Of a stretch of DNA of 64,000 nucleotides, positions 6,327 through 18,400 are shown in pieces. Where the stretch lies: NCBI GenBank assembly GCA_025526995.1, contig JAHLKG010000005.1, positions 620,001 through 684,000 on the forward strand, written 5' to 3'. Under the pieces are notes generated by a model. That model was given only the letters and a program-made list of their open reading frames with translations, was not told the origin of the DNA and ran no database searches. This DNA is from Powellomyces hirtus. Taxonomy: Eukaryota > Chytridiomycota > Chytridiomycetes > Spizellomycetales > Powellomycetaceae. The translations under genes were made by a program, and so were the position numbers. Numbering within the stretch: position 1 is the stretch's first letter; every line of letters starts with the position of its first letter.

Positions 6327-9300
6327 GTTTCCAACTTCACCCTACCAACACCAGCAAAGCAATCCAACCCAATGACAGCATTTAATGGAAGACCGTCCTT
6401 GCAAATGCATAAGAGGTGCAAAACCTGTCCATTGATGATTGGATGAGATTGTGGCAGCACAGTGACTGTTTCTTCCTCTTTCTCCTTTCAGCCTTTGACA
6501 ATTCAGATCAGGCTGAGCTGGCTGGTAATGCCACTTGTGTTGTTTACCTATAGCACTGCAACCTTGCTGGGTCTGGATATGCATCGTCCAGAGCGCCCCT
6601 CCCGCGCAAGCGGGCTTACAGTACCGTCAGTTTGAAGAGTCTGCTCTGTTATGGGAGTCTATTTCCGCCCTGTCCCTGTCATGTCACTTTCACATGGAGC
6701 TTAGTCACGCGTTTTTGATGCAAGATGAGCGTCACATGTACCTGCTGACGTAAGCACTTGAGCGTCCTCAATCGATGATGGCCAAGCCGCCCGCGCTCCG
6801 ACTTGCTATCCAATTTTTGACAGCACATATTCGCAAAATCGCAAAACCGCAGCAAAATCGCAAAGCCATGCCAAATCCATTGTGTCCAGTGTGTCTCATC
6901 CGAGACGCCGACCACTGTGGAGCGTGCGGACACCTCTTTTGTCGTCGCTTGGCAAGATAAGATACTGGCCACATGGCATAACAATACTCCAAGACTGCGT
7001 TGCGCACGCCCCGGACATCCTGGCGCATATGTAATGAATGCAAGCCAATGCAGCTTACGTCCACTCTTGAAGCACAAAGTACCTTGTTAGCAATGCATTC
7101 AGCGTATTTGCATTCTGAGTGTTCATCGGGATCACATTGTTGCACGAAGGGCTTGGACAGGATAACATAAGCCGAAGAGTGCGCCCTCCTTCCTGGCTCC
7201 GCCAACGAATGCCCTTGCGGTAAGCTTGATTTGTCTTTCAGAGGCGAACATGCCATGTCAGCTGGTAGGACTCTGACATAATTGTATTCGCACAGCTGGG
7301 AGAGAAGAATCACAGTTTGCGGGCCCAGACTAGGGGCCTGGGCACCCTCGAATTACCATTGGAATGTTCGTAGCATATAAGATGCAGAATGCTCTTTAAG
7401 TGAAGCATGGGTGGCCTGCACGCATCTTGAAAATGGTGACAGAGCCGGAGGCGAGGGATGCCTCGCGTGTGTCTGTGTCTTAACCGGTAAGAAGGTGCCC
7501 CAGCTGTACCCCCGTCGGATGCACTGTCTTATAAGATGTCTCTTTCTTAAATGCACACATTACCAGCAGCAGATTTAGAAGTTCCGAGCGCATCATGGAA
7601 ATCGCAAAAGCCTCATTGCGCAGAGAACTGCCCGGCGGGGAGCAAGGGCTGCATGTGTCGGTGATGTGCATGTAACAATCGAAAACAAACATTTGAGTTC
7701 TCAAGTTTTGCGGGCGAACCACCGCACGGAGATCGGTCAGACCATGGAAGTAGAAAATACTTCGTTCCCCTTCCCTAGTGCTACGCTGCGTTCGTACTGA
7801 ATCACAAGGTGGACGCACATAATCATACGCTCAGGGTAGACAGCAATGAAAGCCTGGCGGGCCTCGGTCGACAAAATCATTGCAACTTAGTTCACGGGAA
7901 GCAGCGGGTATCACACGAATGTATGGCTTTAGTTAGGCATCAGATGCAGCGCTCACATGCTGCACAAACACATATTTCGCTGGCTGACACATCCACTCTC
8001 TCGCATTCCAGGAACTGAGCGTTGCAGTCGTGTTCCGCCGCAAACCGGTGGAACCGGACAACCAGGAGTTCCTCGACCATTTCAGCTGGCAGAGCCACAT
8101 GGTACAAGACAAAATTGCGTGAACTCTACGGCTTGGACCTGGGCGACAAATACGGGGAATAGGCGCGGCTTTTTCTCCGACGGTATCGAAGGGTTGCCGG
8201 CAAAGACCATGACCGGATGTGAGCAGGAGATTTAACGGCACGGGAAGCTACCGTGTCTGCCCTGAACGTATGTTGCCAAAAAGGATCATGCCGAATATAA
8301 TGAGTATACCGGTAAATTTCACTGCCATTCACTTATGAAAGGAGAATTATCCGGGGGATGATTTCTCATCTTTTTGTGCCTTCGAGCTATTTGCCCCGGG
8401 CTCCAAGGCCTCCAGGGACTCCCAAAACATCTAATTGCATATATGCGCTGCTGCTGCTAGTGAGGTACAGCTGTGAAATGAGCGAGCAATCTCTGAGTCG
8501 CAAATACAGCTTGCATATTATAAATATGATGCATACCTAGCACGGAGCCCCTTGAAGTTTGTCGCAGTTAAACGCCTGACATATTCATCATCAGCGGTGA
8601 ATCGGAGGATTGTCGGAGGGGGCGTGGCTGATGCATACGTAATCCATAGCGACAACGATGAAGCCACGCTTTCCCCGTCTTCCTCTTCGTCTTCCTCTTC
8701 GTCTTCCTGCACAGCTTTGCCTTGCATCTGGAGCTACCTTCTCCCATGGCGGATCAAAAACATTTTGACACACTCGGGTGCTCTCCCACCATCCTCGCTA
8801 GCTACTCCAACAATAACAGAACAAAGTCGCCAACGGGAAGCGGCGCTCAGGTTCTGGCTCGGAATGCAGGACACGCCCCGTCCTGCTCAGATAGCACTAT
8901 ACGGAAAGTACGTGGCTCGCAAGCGCAGCGACAAACAGCTCTTGGTTTGGATCTTGTGCTGAAGTGCAGGACGACCGTCACGGCCACCCTGAAAGGAATC
9001 AATGTCACCCGAGACACGTTGAGCGTTGCGGATTTGGCCACTCCAATGGGGTTTTACAAGGAAGCTAGTCTGCGGACAACTGACGTTCGATACTTGTCCT
9101 GTTGACCGTTGGTTGCGGAAAAAGACTTTTGGTATTTTGGGCCACCTTGTCTTTTTGGGTCAATGGTCAGACGTTTGTACATAAACTTCGTCATGGCACG
9201 TGGGATCGTTAAATGAATTTTAATGAAAGGCGCAGCCCAATCCGTTCAGCGAACGCCCTTCCCTTCCTCCCTTTCTCGCTTCGGCCTCCTGTCAACTTTC

Positions 9301-9362
9301 CTCGACTGGGCACACATACGCACACACACAAACTCCAAACTTGTTGACGAAGCTATATCAAC
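6327..9362. other. Gene-poor region with a decayed Rxt3-gene fragment
   Basis: No frame here is convincing as a gene. 6373-6411 matches exon 1 of the Rxt3 gene (19.1 kb, minus strand) at 35 of 39 bases and is listed separately. A short plus-strand frame ending at 6960 reads CPVC ... CGHLFCRR, which resembles half a RING finger but has no partner half. 6833-6868 holds an imperfect GCAAAAxC repeat. 8678-8708 is a TCTTCC-type simple repeat. Minus-strand 6768-7313 is open for 181 codons with a cysteine- and arginine-rich composition and no recognisable domain. Confidence 0.6.
6335..6446 (+). pseudogene. Decayed fragment similar to exon 1 of the Rxt3-domain gene
   Basis: The translated segment NFTLPTPA ... 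MTAFNGRPSLQMH resembles FNLPPLSSLTAFNGGPPPQMH of the Rxt3 protein. At DNA level 6373-6411 matches the sense strand of that exon at 35 of 39 positions, and all four differences are C-to-T or G-to-A in this copy. Similarity fades on both sides and the frame stops soon after. The copia element lies about 10 bp upstream, so it inserted at the edge of this relic or inside a longer decayed copy. Confidence 0.55.
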
Positions 9363-9821
9363 ATGTCTAACATCCGCATAGAGACCGTCCCCGCCCTCCG
9401 CTTTGCCTCGCACCGCGAGACTATCTCCAACTTCCGCGAACAAGGCCGGTTGTGGAACGAGTTCTTGGCAAAGCTCGCTGCCAATGGGGTCGTCCCTGCA
9501 GGTGCAACCTTCACGCTCCTGCACGATGCAACCAAGATTGACGTCGAAGTCTGTGCTCCAGTCGGCGACACCGTCCCCTCCGCTATGGACGTTCATCATC
9601 TCCCTGAACGACGCATGGCGATTTGCACGCACAAGGGAGCATTGCATGACATTGCCAAGGGGTACGAGCAAATGATGGAGTGGCTTAAGGATCAGAAGGA
9701 GTGGGAGAGAGACCAGTCGGTACCTTCCAGGGAGGTGTACATCGACACCGAGGACTTCAGTAACTGCCACATCGAGGTGCAATACCCGGTGAGCCCTAAG
9801 AAGTTGGTGGAGTCCACCTAA
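9363..9821 (+). CDS. GyrI-like / AraC-type effector-binding domain protein
   Basis: 152 residues, no intron. The whole protein is one small-molecule-binding domain of the GyrI-like family: N-terminal MSNIRIETVPALRFASHRETIS, a central strand VEVCAPVG, then the internal repeat start MDVHHLPERRMAICTHKGALHDIAKGYEQMMEWL and a final strand CHIEVQYPV. In bacteria the domain forms the effector-binding half of AraC/MerR regulators or stands alone, as in SbmC/GyrI. No DNA-binding part is present here, so the role is probably ligand binding or hydrolysis; the substrate is unknown. The intronless form and bacterial-type family make lateral transfer possible. The start follows a CT-rich leader and is the first ATG of the frame. 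Confidence 0.75.
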   Translation: MSNIRIETVPALRFASHRETISNFREQGRLWNEFLAKLAANGVVPAGATFTLLHDATKIDVEVCAPVGDTVPSAMDVHHLPERRMAICTHKGALHDIAKGYEQMMEWLKDQKEWERDQSVPSREVYIDTEDFSNCHIEVQYPVSPKKLVEST

Positions 9822-10067
9822 GGACCAAAGGAATCAAGGGCGGATTCTGATAGTACCGAGACCTTAAAGTAGCCAGATGAAATGTTTGTCAAGTCACCAG
9901 AGTAGTTCTATGTAGCTTCAGTCATGTGCTTCACTGTGCATCATAAATCTACACTCAGCAAAACCCCTGTGCCTTCTGAGATTGATTCAAGGATGACGCT
10001 CGCATGTGGTCGTTCACTAAACAATTTTTTTATGAAGGGATAAAGGAGAATATGTATACACGAAGCG

Positions 10068-10760
10068 CTATCTGCTGTTCTGCGCCATGACTTTGTCGAG
10101 GGCATCATTACACTTGTCAATTCTGCAAAGGTTGGTTTCCACCGTTCCGTTATCGCGCCTTCGGAAAGCATAAACCATATCAGGTGAATCAGAATATATC
10201 ATGACCGCATAGGGCCACGTCTGGGAAACGGTGCTTGTATGCAAGAAAACGACATTCTTCAGCAGAAACGATTCCGGTCCATGCGAGAGATGTTCTGGCA
10301 CCTGCTTGAGCTCCTTGACATGTCCCGTCGCGCCAAACGTTCCATGTTTGGATAAGAAAACGAAGGGGGGCTCGGTTGTGCTTATCAAGCTATCGAAGCG
10401 TTCGTTATTGGTGAGAACAAAATTTGCGATGCAGCTGACGAGCTTTGGCAAATCTTCTGCGGGCGGGCCTAGGCGAAGTTCATGGCACAGTCCAAAGAGA
10501 TATGCGCACGGGTTAACATGAGGGTTGCTGAGGGGAACTTTGAACCGCCTTAGAACGACGGGGCTCAGACTTGTATTCAGAAGCAGAGCGTGTGCCTGCA
10601 TCAGCTCCGGACGGCGACGCCCCACAATCTTGTGAAAGGTTTTATTAATGAGAAGCATATTGAGGAACAATGTTGTGTTCATGTGAAGAATGATCTTGGC
10701 CCATAGATGGTCGAAGACGATGGATATAACTTCTGCTGGTAAGGTGGTGGTGGTGGTCAT
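10068..10760 (-). CDS. F-box-like protein, hypothetical
   Basis: 230 residues from an ATG with a Thr run (MTTTTTLPAEVISIVFDHLW). The first 50 residues follow the F-box pattern: LP.E....IF..L, then a helix and LLINKTFHKIV. F-box proteins usually recruit targets to an SCF ubiquitin ligase. The remainder (HELRLGPPAEDLPKLVSCIANFVLTNN ...) shows no repeat or domain I recognise. The gene is divergent from the AAA+ ATPase at 11003, and the two share a 242-bp promoter with a telomere-like motif. The F-box call rests on the N-terminus only. Confidence 0.5.
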   Translation of the reverse strand: MTTTTTLPAEVISIVFDHLWAKIILHMNTTLFLNMLLINKTFHKIVGRRRPELMQAHALLLNTSLSPVVLRRFKVPLSNPHVNPCAYLFGLCHELRLGPPAEDLPKLVSCIANFVLTNNERFDSLISTTEPPFVFLSKHGTFGATGHVKELKQVPEHLSHGPESFLLKNVVFLHTSTVSQTWPYAVMIYSDSPDMVYAFRRRDNGTVETNLCRIDKCNDALDKVMAQNSR

Positions 10761-10851
10761 AGTGGTGATGCTTGCGACCTGAGATTACGAATATAGGTCT
10801 TGAGATTTACGGAGATGGTTTATCAATTGAGAAGAGCTGTCGAAATTGCAC

Positions 10852-10864
10852 TTAACCCTAACCC
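10852..10864. promoter_or_regulatory. Telomere-like motif in a divergent promoter
   Basis: TTAACCCTAACCC is two units of the CCCTAA strand of a TTAGGG-type telomere. It lies between the divergent starts at 10760 (minus) and 11003 (plus), 139 bp before the ATPase ATG. Such telo-boxes bind Tbf1/TRF-like factors in other eukaryotes. Function here is inference. Confidence 0.5.
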
Positions 10865-11002
10865 AAAAGTTTTGCCCGACGACGCGTTCGTTCGCACATT
10901 TCGTCCGCCATGTTCTTCACTCTTCCCGACATTTCCATAACTGTAGTAACACGTTGCAAATAACTCCTTTCATACATATCCATACAATAAACTTAAAAGG
11001 AG

Positions 11003-14000
11003 ATGTCATCCATGCTGAGGAGCGGCCCACGCCTCATATGCCGACGTTTTCCGCGCCCTCAACCTGTCAGGACGTATGCTTCTCGCAATGGCACCTCTGC
11101 GGAGCAGGACAAGAAGAAGCGAGGTGTCGGTCTCCGGAAAGCTGTCGAGGACGAAGCGGCGGCCGAGGAGCATGCTTTTCACGCCTCCCAATTCGCAAAT
11201 CCTTTCAGTTCTGAACCAAGGCCTCCTCCGCCGGGCCCCCCACCGCCGCCGCTTGGCAAACCGAAACAGAAGCAAGAGACGCTCGGCCTCACGCCAAAAA
11301 GCTACGGGTGGAACCAGAACAAGCTCTCCCCCGTCACCCTCTCCGGGCTCGTTAGCAAGTGCAAAACTAACATTGGTCCCCTCCTTCTGGAGCGTTCGGC
11401 AAGTCAATCAGACGACGCTCCGCGGCTTGACTCCGACCAATTCCCCTACCCCATTCACCCCAGCACACTCTCCCAACTCCGCAGCACCGTCTCCGCTGTT
11501 CTTCGACCAGGCGTACACGTTGATGACAACCCTGTCCGCGCTCTACCTGCATTCCGCGAAGGGATCATCACGCTAGCATGTCCGCTGAAAGGATCGGAAC
11601 TGTACTTGAAGGAAATGGCAAGGTCGGTAGCGGTCGAAAACGACGCCGACTTCATGCACATCCAGACGTCGGAGATCATGGGGGAACTCAGTGCGGCGGA
11701 GGTGGTGGACAATCCGCCGATAGAAAGCTACCGGAATCCTGAGGGATTTATCACTACAAAAACTGTAGGGCGGAAGAGAACCATGATTAACCCGAGCAGC
11801 GGTGCCATGGTTATACTAAATGCTGGAGGACCTGGCGGTTTGATGAATGAAGATGATGGGGATTCAAATGAAGACGTACCCTTCGTCCCTTACCGTGCGT
11901 TTTGATGCATGCAGAAGAAACGTCGTTGTTTCGGTTTGATTTGGTGCTAACCATGATCTCTTATTTCAGCTTGGTTCAGGGGTTATCAAGGCAACAACAA
12001 AGAACGCATGATCATTCCATTTGGACGTGTTGATGCGGTAGAACCTTATGACGAGGTCCAGCTACTCATTACCGATGCCTGGACAAGGTTCTTTGACAGA
12101 CTATGGGGCGCCAGGCGTGGCTCTTCGCGTCCGCTTATCCTCTACTATGAGGATCTGGCCGATTTGATCAGCAGCGACGAATCGAAATCCACTCTAATGA
12201 TGGGGGCCTTCTGCAAATCATTGAAAGCATTCAGAATGACTGGTGAGAATGGCTCAAATATAGTTGTCATCACACCCTACACAACGACGTTTGGAAAGCT
12301 TGTCAGCACTGAGGGTCACGGCGGTGGAGGACTCGGAGGTTTCATCCGCGCATTGAATGCAAAGGCGAGCGAAGCGGACGACGACGAGCCCGGTCCACCA
12401 CGGGGTGGTGGTGCAGGAGGGCTAGATATATTTGGTGGGCAACGGGAAGCCCCACAAGGCATGTCATACAGCCATCCACTCGCGAAATATGTCGGTGTCT
12501 CCTCTGTCAACGTATTCCCACCATCCGGTGTTCAGAAGGCTGAACTTCAAAAGTTGTTGGATGCGGATCTGAGGACCATCCACTTGGAGGCGAACCTGAG
12601 AAATCTGGAAAACGTGGCGAACTACGTCCATATCCCAATTACGGTTCGGAAGGAGCTCGACAAGGCTGGTAGACTAGAGTCTCGGGCCTCCAGGGTGTCA
12701 AGATCCGAGTCGAAGAAAAAGAAGAGCCTTGCTCAACAGGTTTCAGCAGACAAATATCCACTCGGGGCATTGACATCGCGGCCCCTGACATGGATGGAGA
12801 TTGAAACGATTCTCTTGCATTCAGTCACAGCTCAGCGCCAGCGGACATCAAAAGCAAACACCAACGACATCACCAGCCAAGACCTTCAGTTTGGTAGTGA
12901 TCTCTTTGAGGCAAACCAGCTGGCTGTTCTGGATGCGAACCATGGTGCCGCGCATTCCGGCATATTCAGAAACCCGAGCGATAGAGCCACGCTCACCAAG
13001 CGCGAGCAGACCCTCCTCAACCAATGCTTGCTGAAACCGGATCCTGCCACTGGATCGTTTAATCGCGTCGGTGGGCTAGCCGAGACTAAACGGACGATTG
13101 AAGAGCTGATCAGCTTGCCGCTGACGAGGCCGGAATTGTTCCGAACGGGCATTCTGAGGTAGGGCTTCTCGTCGTGGAAAATCAAAGGAGGCATCTGTGA
13201 GTTCTAACAACTAGGATGCATGCAGTCAAAGTACCACGGGAATCCTGTTGTTTGGACCGCCAGGAACAGGAAAGACGCTTTTGGCGCGTGCAGTTGCTGC
13301 CGAGTCTGGAGCAAATTTCCTAAACGTGCAGATGTCTGACATCTCCTCCATGTGGGTCGGCGAAAATGAAAAGGTATGTATGTCTGGAAAAGAATGACAT
13401 GGCTACTCCCACCCCCGCTCAAGTATTCCATCTTTGTTGTATAGAACGTCAAATCCCTCTTCAGCCTCGCCCGAAAACTCGCCCCTACCGTGATCTTCGT
13501 CGACGAGATCGACGCCCTCCTCCGCGCCCGCCAGCGCAACGCCGCGCAGCACATGACCAATACCATCAATGAGTTCATGCAAGAATGGGACGGCATATCA
13601 TCCGGCGGCGACGCATCGAAAGCCGTCATTGTCGTCGGTGCCACCAACAGACCGTTTGATCTCGACGAAGCGGTCCTCCGTCGTCTGCCGCGACGAATCC
13701 TGGTGCCGTTACCAAATGCCCAAGCCCGGAAAGAGATTTTGACGATCTGCTTAAAGGACGATGAGGTTGTAGACCGCGAGAAGCTCGCTGAGACGGTTGC
13801 GGAATGGACGGAGGGGTGGAGTGGTAGTGATTTGAGGAACTTTTGTATTGCTGCTGGTACTGTCCAACCAATCTTATGTTCATGACGTCCACCAGAACTA
13901 ACGCCCATTTCACACTTCTCGCAGCATACACAGCCATCCGCAAATCAACCGCCGATGCCGCAACCGCAACAGCCACCAAACCCGCCATTGACCTTTCCCA

Positions 14001-14145
14001 CTTCAAACAAGCTCTGGACTCGGGCGACGTCCGACCCTCGCTCACGAAACGCGCGGAACTCTCGCAGCAGATCCAGGACTGGGATAAGCTTTATGGAACG
14101 GGCGCTGGCGGCATGCGGGGCATCATTGGGGATTGGGGATTTTAA
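11003..14145 (+). CDS. Msp1/ATAD1-type AAA+ ATPase, predicted mitochondrial
   Basis: Five exons: 11003-11894, 11970-13158, 13226-13373, 13445-13856, 13925-14145; product 953 residues. The N-terminus ([16 protein letters not shown] ... RTYAS) is Arg-rich with no acidic residue, like a mitochondrial presequence. A Pro-rich linker follows. The C-terminal AAA module has Walker A GPPGTGKT (about residue 705), the pore-region motif MWVGENEK, Walker B VIFVDEID (about 760), sensor 1 [10 protein letters not shown] and arginine fingers in RRLPRR. This motif set is that of the Msp1/katanin/spastin (meiotic) clade, which extracts or remodels proteins. The large N-terminal half, with another [11 protein letters not shown] segment, resembles long fungal Msp1-like proteins rather than the short membrane-anchored Msp1. 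An intron splits the Walker A region from the rest of the module. Confidence 0.85.
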
Positions 14146-15411
14146 ATGATCTCCGAGATGGGAACCTGAAACATTTGCGGCATTTCTCTCTTCGACAATC
14201 TTATGATATTGTTATGTATAAGTTTTCAGAATCATCCGTAGAAACGTAGCTTGCAGCAAATCCAGCATCCCTCGCGTTTGGCGAGTGCAAGGAGGAGGGT
14301 GAATGCCCGTGCCATTTTGCGGGTTTTGGTGATGGTTGATTGGTAAGGGAGAGGAAGCGCATGAACGCTCTGCAGAACCCAATGTCCGTTGATGCCGGGT
14401 TGTCAGTCGAGTGTTGGGATGATCAATAGAAACAGCACTGAGCTCCAATAAAGTAGTTGCAGTCCTTGGTTAACTCTAAAAGACTTTGGACCCAGGGAAG
14501 TATATTGTACGCAATCATGGGTTGCGGTGATATTGACAAGAAGAAAATGCGCCAACAATACAACAAACACATCGCGAAACTATGAGGACACCATGTCTGC
14601 TACGCGGTGCACGAATGCATGTGGATTAGCATCCATATCGAGCACTTCAAAGCGCTTTCCTCCCGCTTCATTGTACCAACTTCCAAGCTGCTCGGTCATC
14701 GTGTCGGTCAAACCGCGTGTCTCGAGGTGATCCTGCAGAAGCAGTAAGCCAATCCAAGTTGTGCTAACCAGCTGACCAGCTCCCGCCCAAGTGCCCCACT
14801 ACTATCGGCATGCGGGTTCTCGTTGAAACTCGCGGAATCTAAAGCCACGCGGACGACGTTTTGAAGAAGGAAAGAGCACGTTGATATGCTTTTGCTGTTT
14901 GCACGCACTTTGGCCATGGAAGCGTGCCCGCCGTCCTTTTACAGCATTTAAAACCCAGAGTTAACTGTCCTCGAGCTACGCATATCACAGGTATTCTGCC
15001 GCGCTCCAAAATGCTTCTTTCTTCAGCGTTCGAGACAACTGTAGAACCGTGTGGGGCGTACCGATGACTCGGCATCGCGTTTCTCTGACATGACTGCTTG
15101 CAAGTTTGCACTCAACGCATTGCAGACCGCACTTCTCATCCGCTGGTCCAGACTCATCCAACTTATGCACTTTTGGAGAGCAAGAGAAATAAAGAGAAAA
15201 GAAAAGCTGCAACAGCAGGGGCGTTGAGAAAGTCGCCCGCCCACACCCATGTAATACATATGAAAAAAAAAAATTATGTACCACGCACAAAAATGAGAAT
15301 AAATATACCCTCGCATCGCACAAAAAAAGGTGGCAGGTATAGCAATCTCGCACACAAGGAATCCGAGTCACAGGAGGGAGGGAGTAGAAAAGGGAAGCGC
15401 TCAAAAGCCAA
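14146..15411. other. Intergenic region between convergent genes
   Basis: Contains the 3' ends of the ATPase and the Rxt3 gene. Only short frames without domains are seen. 15266-15275 is a short poly-A run. Confidence 0.6.
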
Positions 15412-18400
15412 TCATTCTTTCAGTTTCTCTGCTGCTCGGATTTGCTCTGGCACCTCGTCCACATCCATGGCGTCAGTCGGATCAGTCTCCATTCGCGGCA
15501 GGTTCAGATTTTGCGGGACAGGAGGGAGGGTAAGGTTTGGTTCCGTCGGTCCTGGTGGTACTGCTTCATCCATTTCCATCGATTGCGGTTCGTCGTCCAC
15601 GAGTTCACCCAGCTCAAGGTCTTCCTCGATGTCCTCGCGCTTTGATTCTGTCGTCTGAGGTGGTTTTTGCGGTGACTGCGGAGTGGGGATGCTGGTGTTG
15701 CTGTTCATTGAAGCAGGGTCCTGAAGTTTCTCAACCACCGGAGCTTTTGGAGGCTCCTTGGATTTCTCAGTTTCTGTGGACTTCTCAACTTCAGCGGGTT
15801 TCTCTGGTTCTACAGGCTTCTCAAGTCTCGTAGCTTTCTCGGCATCCGTATATGTCGAAGGCTCTGCAGGTTTCGCAGGTTTCTGAGTGGTCTCGACCTC
15901 CATGAGGTCGGGTTTCTGGGGATTTGCCGGCAAGTCAAGTTTCGTAGCTTTCTCAGCTGCTGTAGATTTCTGTGGTTCCGCAGATTGTTTAGGCTTCTCG
16001 GGTTTCGCGGCTTTCTCGACTTCCGAAGGTTTCTGAGTTTCCGGTTGCTCCCGGTTCTCAAATTTCGTAGGTTTCTCCGGTATCGCGACCGACGGCCCAG
16101 GTATCGGCATTTCTGTGGCATCCACCGTTTCAGGTTCATTTACCGCAGGCGCCACGGGGTTTGTATCCATCACAGGATCCACTTCATCCAGTTTCGTATC
16201 CACCTCCATTGGCGCGTCCACGTGGTCAATAGAAGCAGATTCCGCATTTGAAAGCGCCGGGAGAGGTTGTGGCGTAAGGTCGGCTTTTTTCGCCGGGGGC
16301 GAGGGCGGTGGCGGCGGCGATATCGGGTTGCGACATTTCCAAAAGAACTTGATCACGCTGACCTGTTTGCCGTTCGAGAAACCTAAGCCAGATTCAGTCC
16401 ATTCAATATCATGCCACGAGAAGTTATCCACCAATGTGGATGAACTGGGCGCGGTTTTGGTTGCGTGTCGGTAGGGTTTGGGGTGTTCGATCAAGCGATA
16501 AATGGTGTTTGAAAGCATTTGTGGTTTGGGTATGGAATGCTCATCGCCGGTAATCGTCAACTCGTATCTGTGTTGCAACTACTGTTAGCAAGGTCGTGTC
16601 GCACGCTACACTGCCCGTTCGCCAGCTCAATCGTACCTTTTCGAATTCTTATCCTCAAAGATCAATGAGTCTTTCACCAATCGGACTCGCCAGTACGGCC
16701 AGTCGCGCATATGATCCAACTCGGCCATCGAAAACTCCTGTTGCTGCGATTGGGATTGAGGCGGTTGTAATGATGATATTCTGTCCAACATGCGTCTTTG
16801 TTCTCGCAAATATGGTGGCCATTCGACCAGAAGCCTGGGAGAGTATTTCATACTGCGAGAGAAAGTGTCAACCAAGACTAAAATCCATGTCAGATGTGAG
16901 CTTGCAAAACCACATACCAAGCCTCTCCCAAGACTTCAGAAAACACAACGGTAAGATTCTCATGCCCCTCCGCCAGCTTCTTCCCCTCAGTCCGCCGTTT
17001 TGTATTCGCCGCCGCATTTTCTTTCTCCAACGCCAACATCTCTCTCGCCACCGCCCGCGCCATCGAATTCCATTCATTCGTGCGTGACTTTTTGCCGTGT
17101 CTCGAAACCGAACCCTTCGAAACTGCTTTCACAGTTTCAATTCGGATACTTTCGCCATCATGCGACGATCCCCACCCTCGCGACTCAATGCCGTTACGGA
17201 GAGATCCAGTATATTTTACCAGGCGCGGCAGAATCCGCAAAGTGATATGGAGGTCATGGCTGGCTAATCCATCGCACGGATCTACAGTGCCCATCACTGG
17301 AGCCAGCGGGGGGATAGGTAACACTTGAAGCGGCTCTGCCTCAGAAGGCCTCGAGCTGGCACCACCTGCGCCGTCTTCTAGGTCTCTTTGCTCCCCGGTC
17401 GTGTTCGCATTTTTTTCAGGTTTTGCTTGCACAAGTGAGTTGCGACGGGCTGCTGAGCTCAATGCTTTGAGCTGCGCTTGTTGCAGATCAGGAGAATCAA
17501 TTGCTTTGTACCACCCAGAATGAATGACCACTGCGCATGTTACCCATGTGTTAGTCATTAATGTCTAGAATGCACCTACAGTCAGCGGGTGAAACTTACT
17601 AGCGACTATGTCGGAATCATCAGTATACACGTCGGTACCCCACACCGCTGATTTCCGAGTCGCCACATTGCTTTTGAAAGTCAGCAAGTAGGCCGGGACG
17701 CGAACGTCGATGGTCGCATAGTGGTGTTCACTGGTAAACCGTGGCAGTAGGCTCAGTTCAATGTCCTCCACTCTAGTTGATCCCGGTCTTCGCACCCTCG
17801 GTCCGCTATACACTATGTGTCCTGTACAAATTTCTGATTAAATAACCCAAGCACCAAGTACAGAAATGTCAAGCGTTCTCTCACCCAAATGCCTCTGCTC
17901 AGAGTTGCGCGGTACTCTCATGAGTCGCTCGTCATTGACGACGGCAACATCTCCCGGTTTGCGTTTCCGCCTCGCTTCTTCTTTAGCCTTTTCAAAGTCC
18001 GCCTTCCGCGATCCCATGTTGAGAACCCGTCCCAGCGTTTCGCCAGTTTCACTATCGGCAATGGATCGGCGTTTACCCTTCAATAGCGACATGGCTTTGG
18101 GTTCCTCCGACTCCTCCAGATCCGATGAACTGCTGTCGGAGCCTTCAATGTCGACCATACTGTCTTGTCCACCTCTTGGTGATGAGCTAGACCCGACATT
18201 GGCAGCATGAAGCAAAGCGCCAACGTTCAAATTATCCAACTCTCCTAGATTGCTCGTGGACCGCTGTCCGTGCAAGGGCGGCGGTTGCGGCAGTTTCGAC
18301 AATACCGTAGACGAACAGTCCCTCTTTTCTGCTTCCATTCGCTTTATATTTGAGGAATAATAATTGGTACCGTATGGTGGAACGCCAAAAGCACCACTTG

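Noticed and set aside
6768..7313. 181-codon minus-strand frame
   Set aside because: No domain, cysteine/arginine-rich composition, no promoter or splice context; kept only as a note in the region entry.
8518..9105. Overlapping short frames near the TCTTCC repeat
   Set aside because: The acidic or serine runs come from the simple repeat; the rest shows no family and no consistent coding strand.
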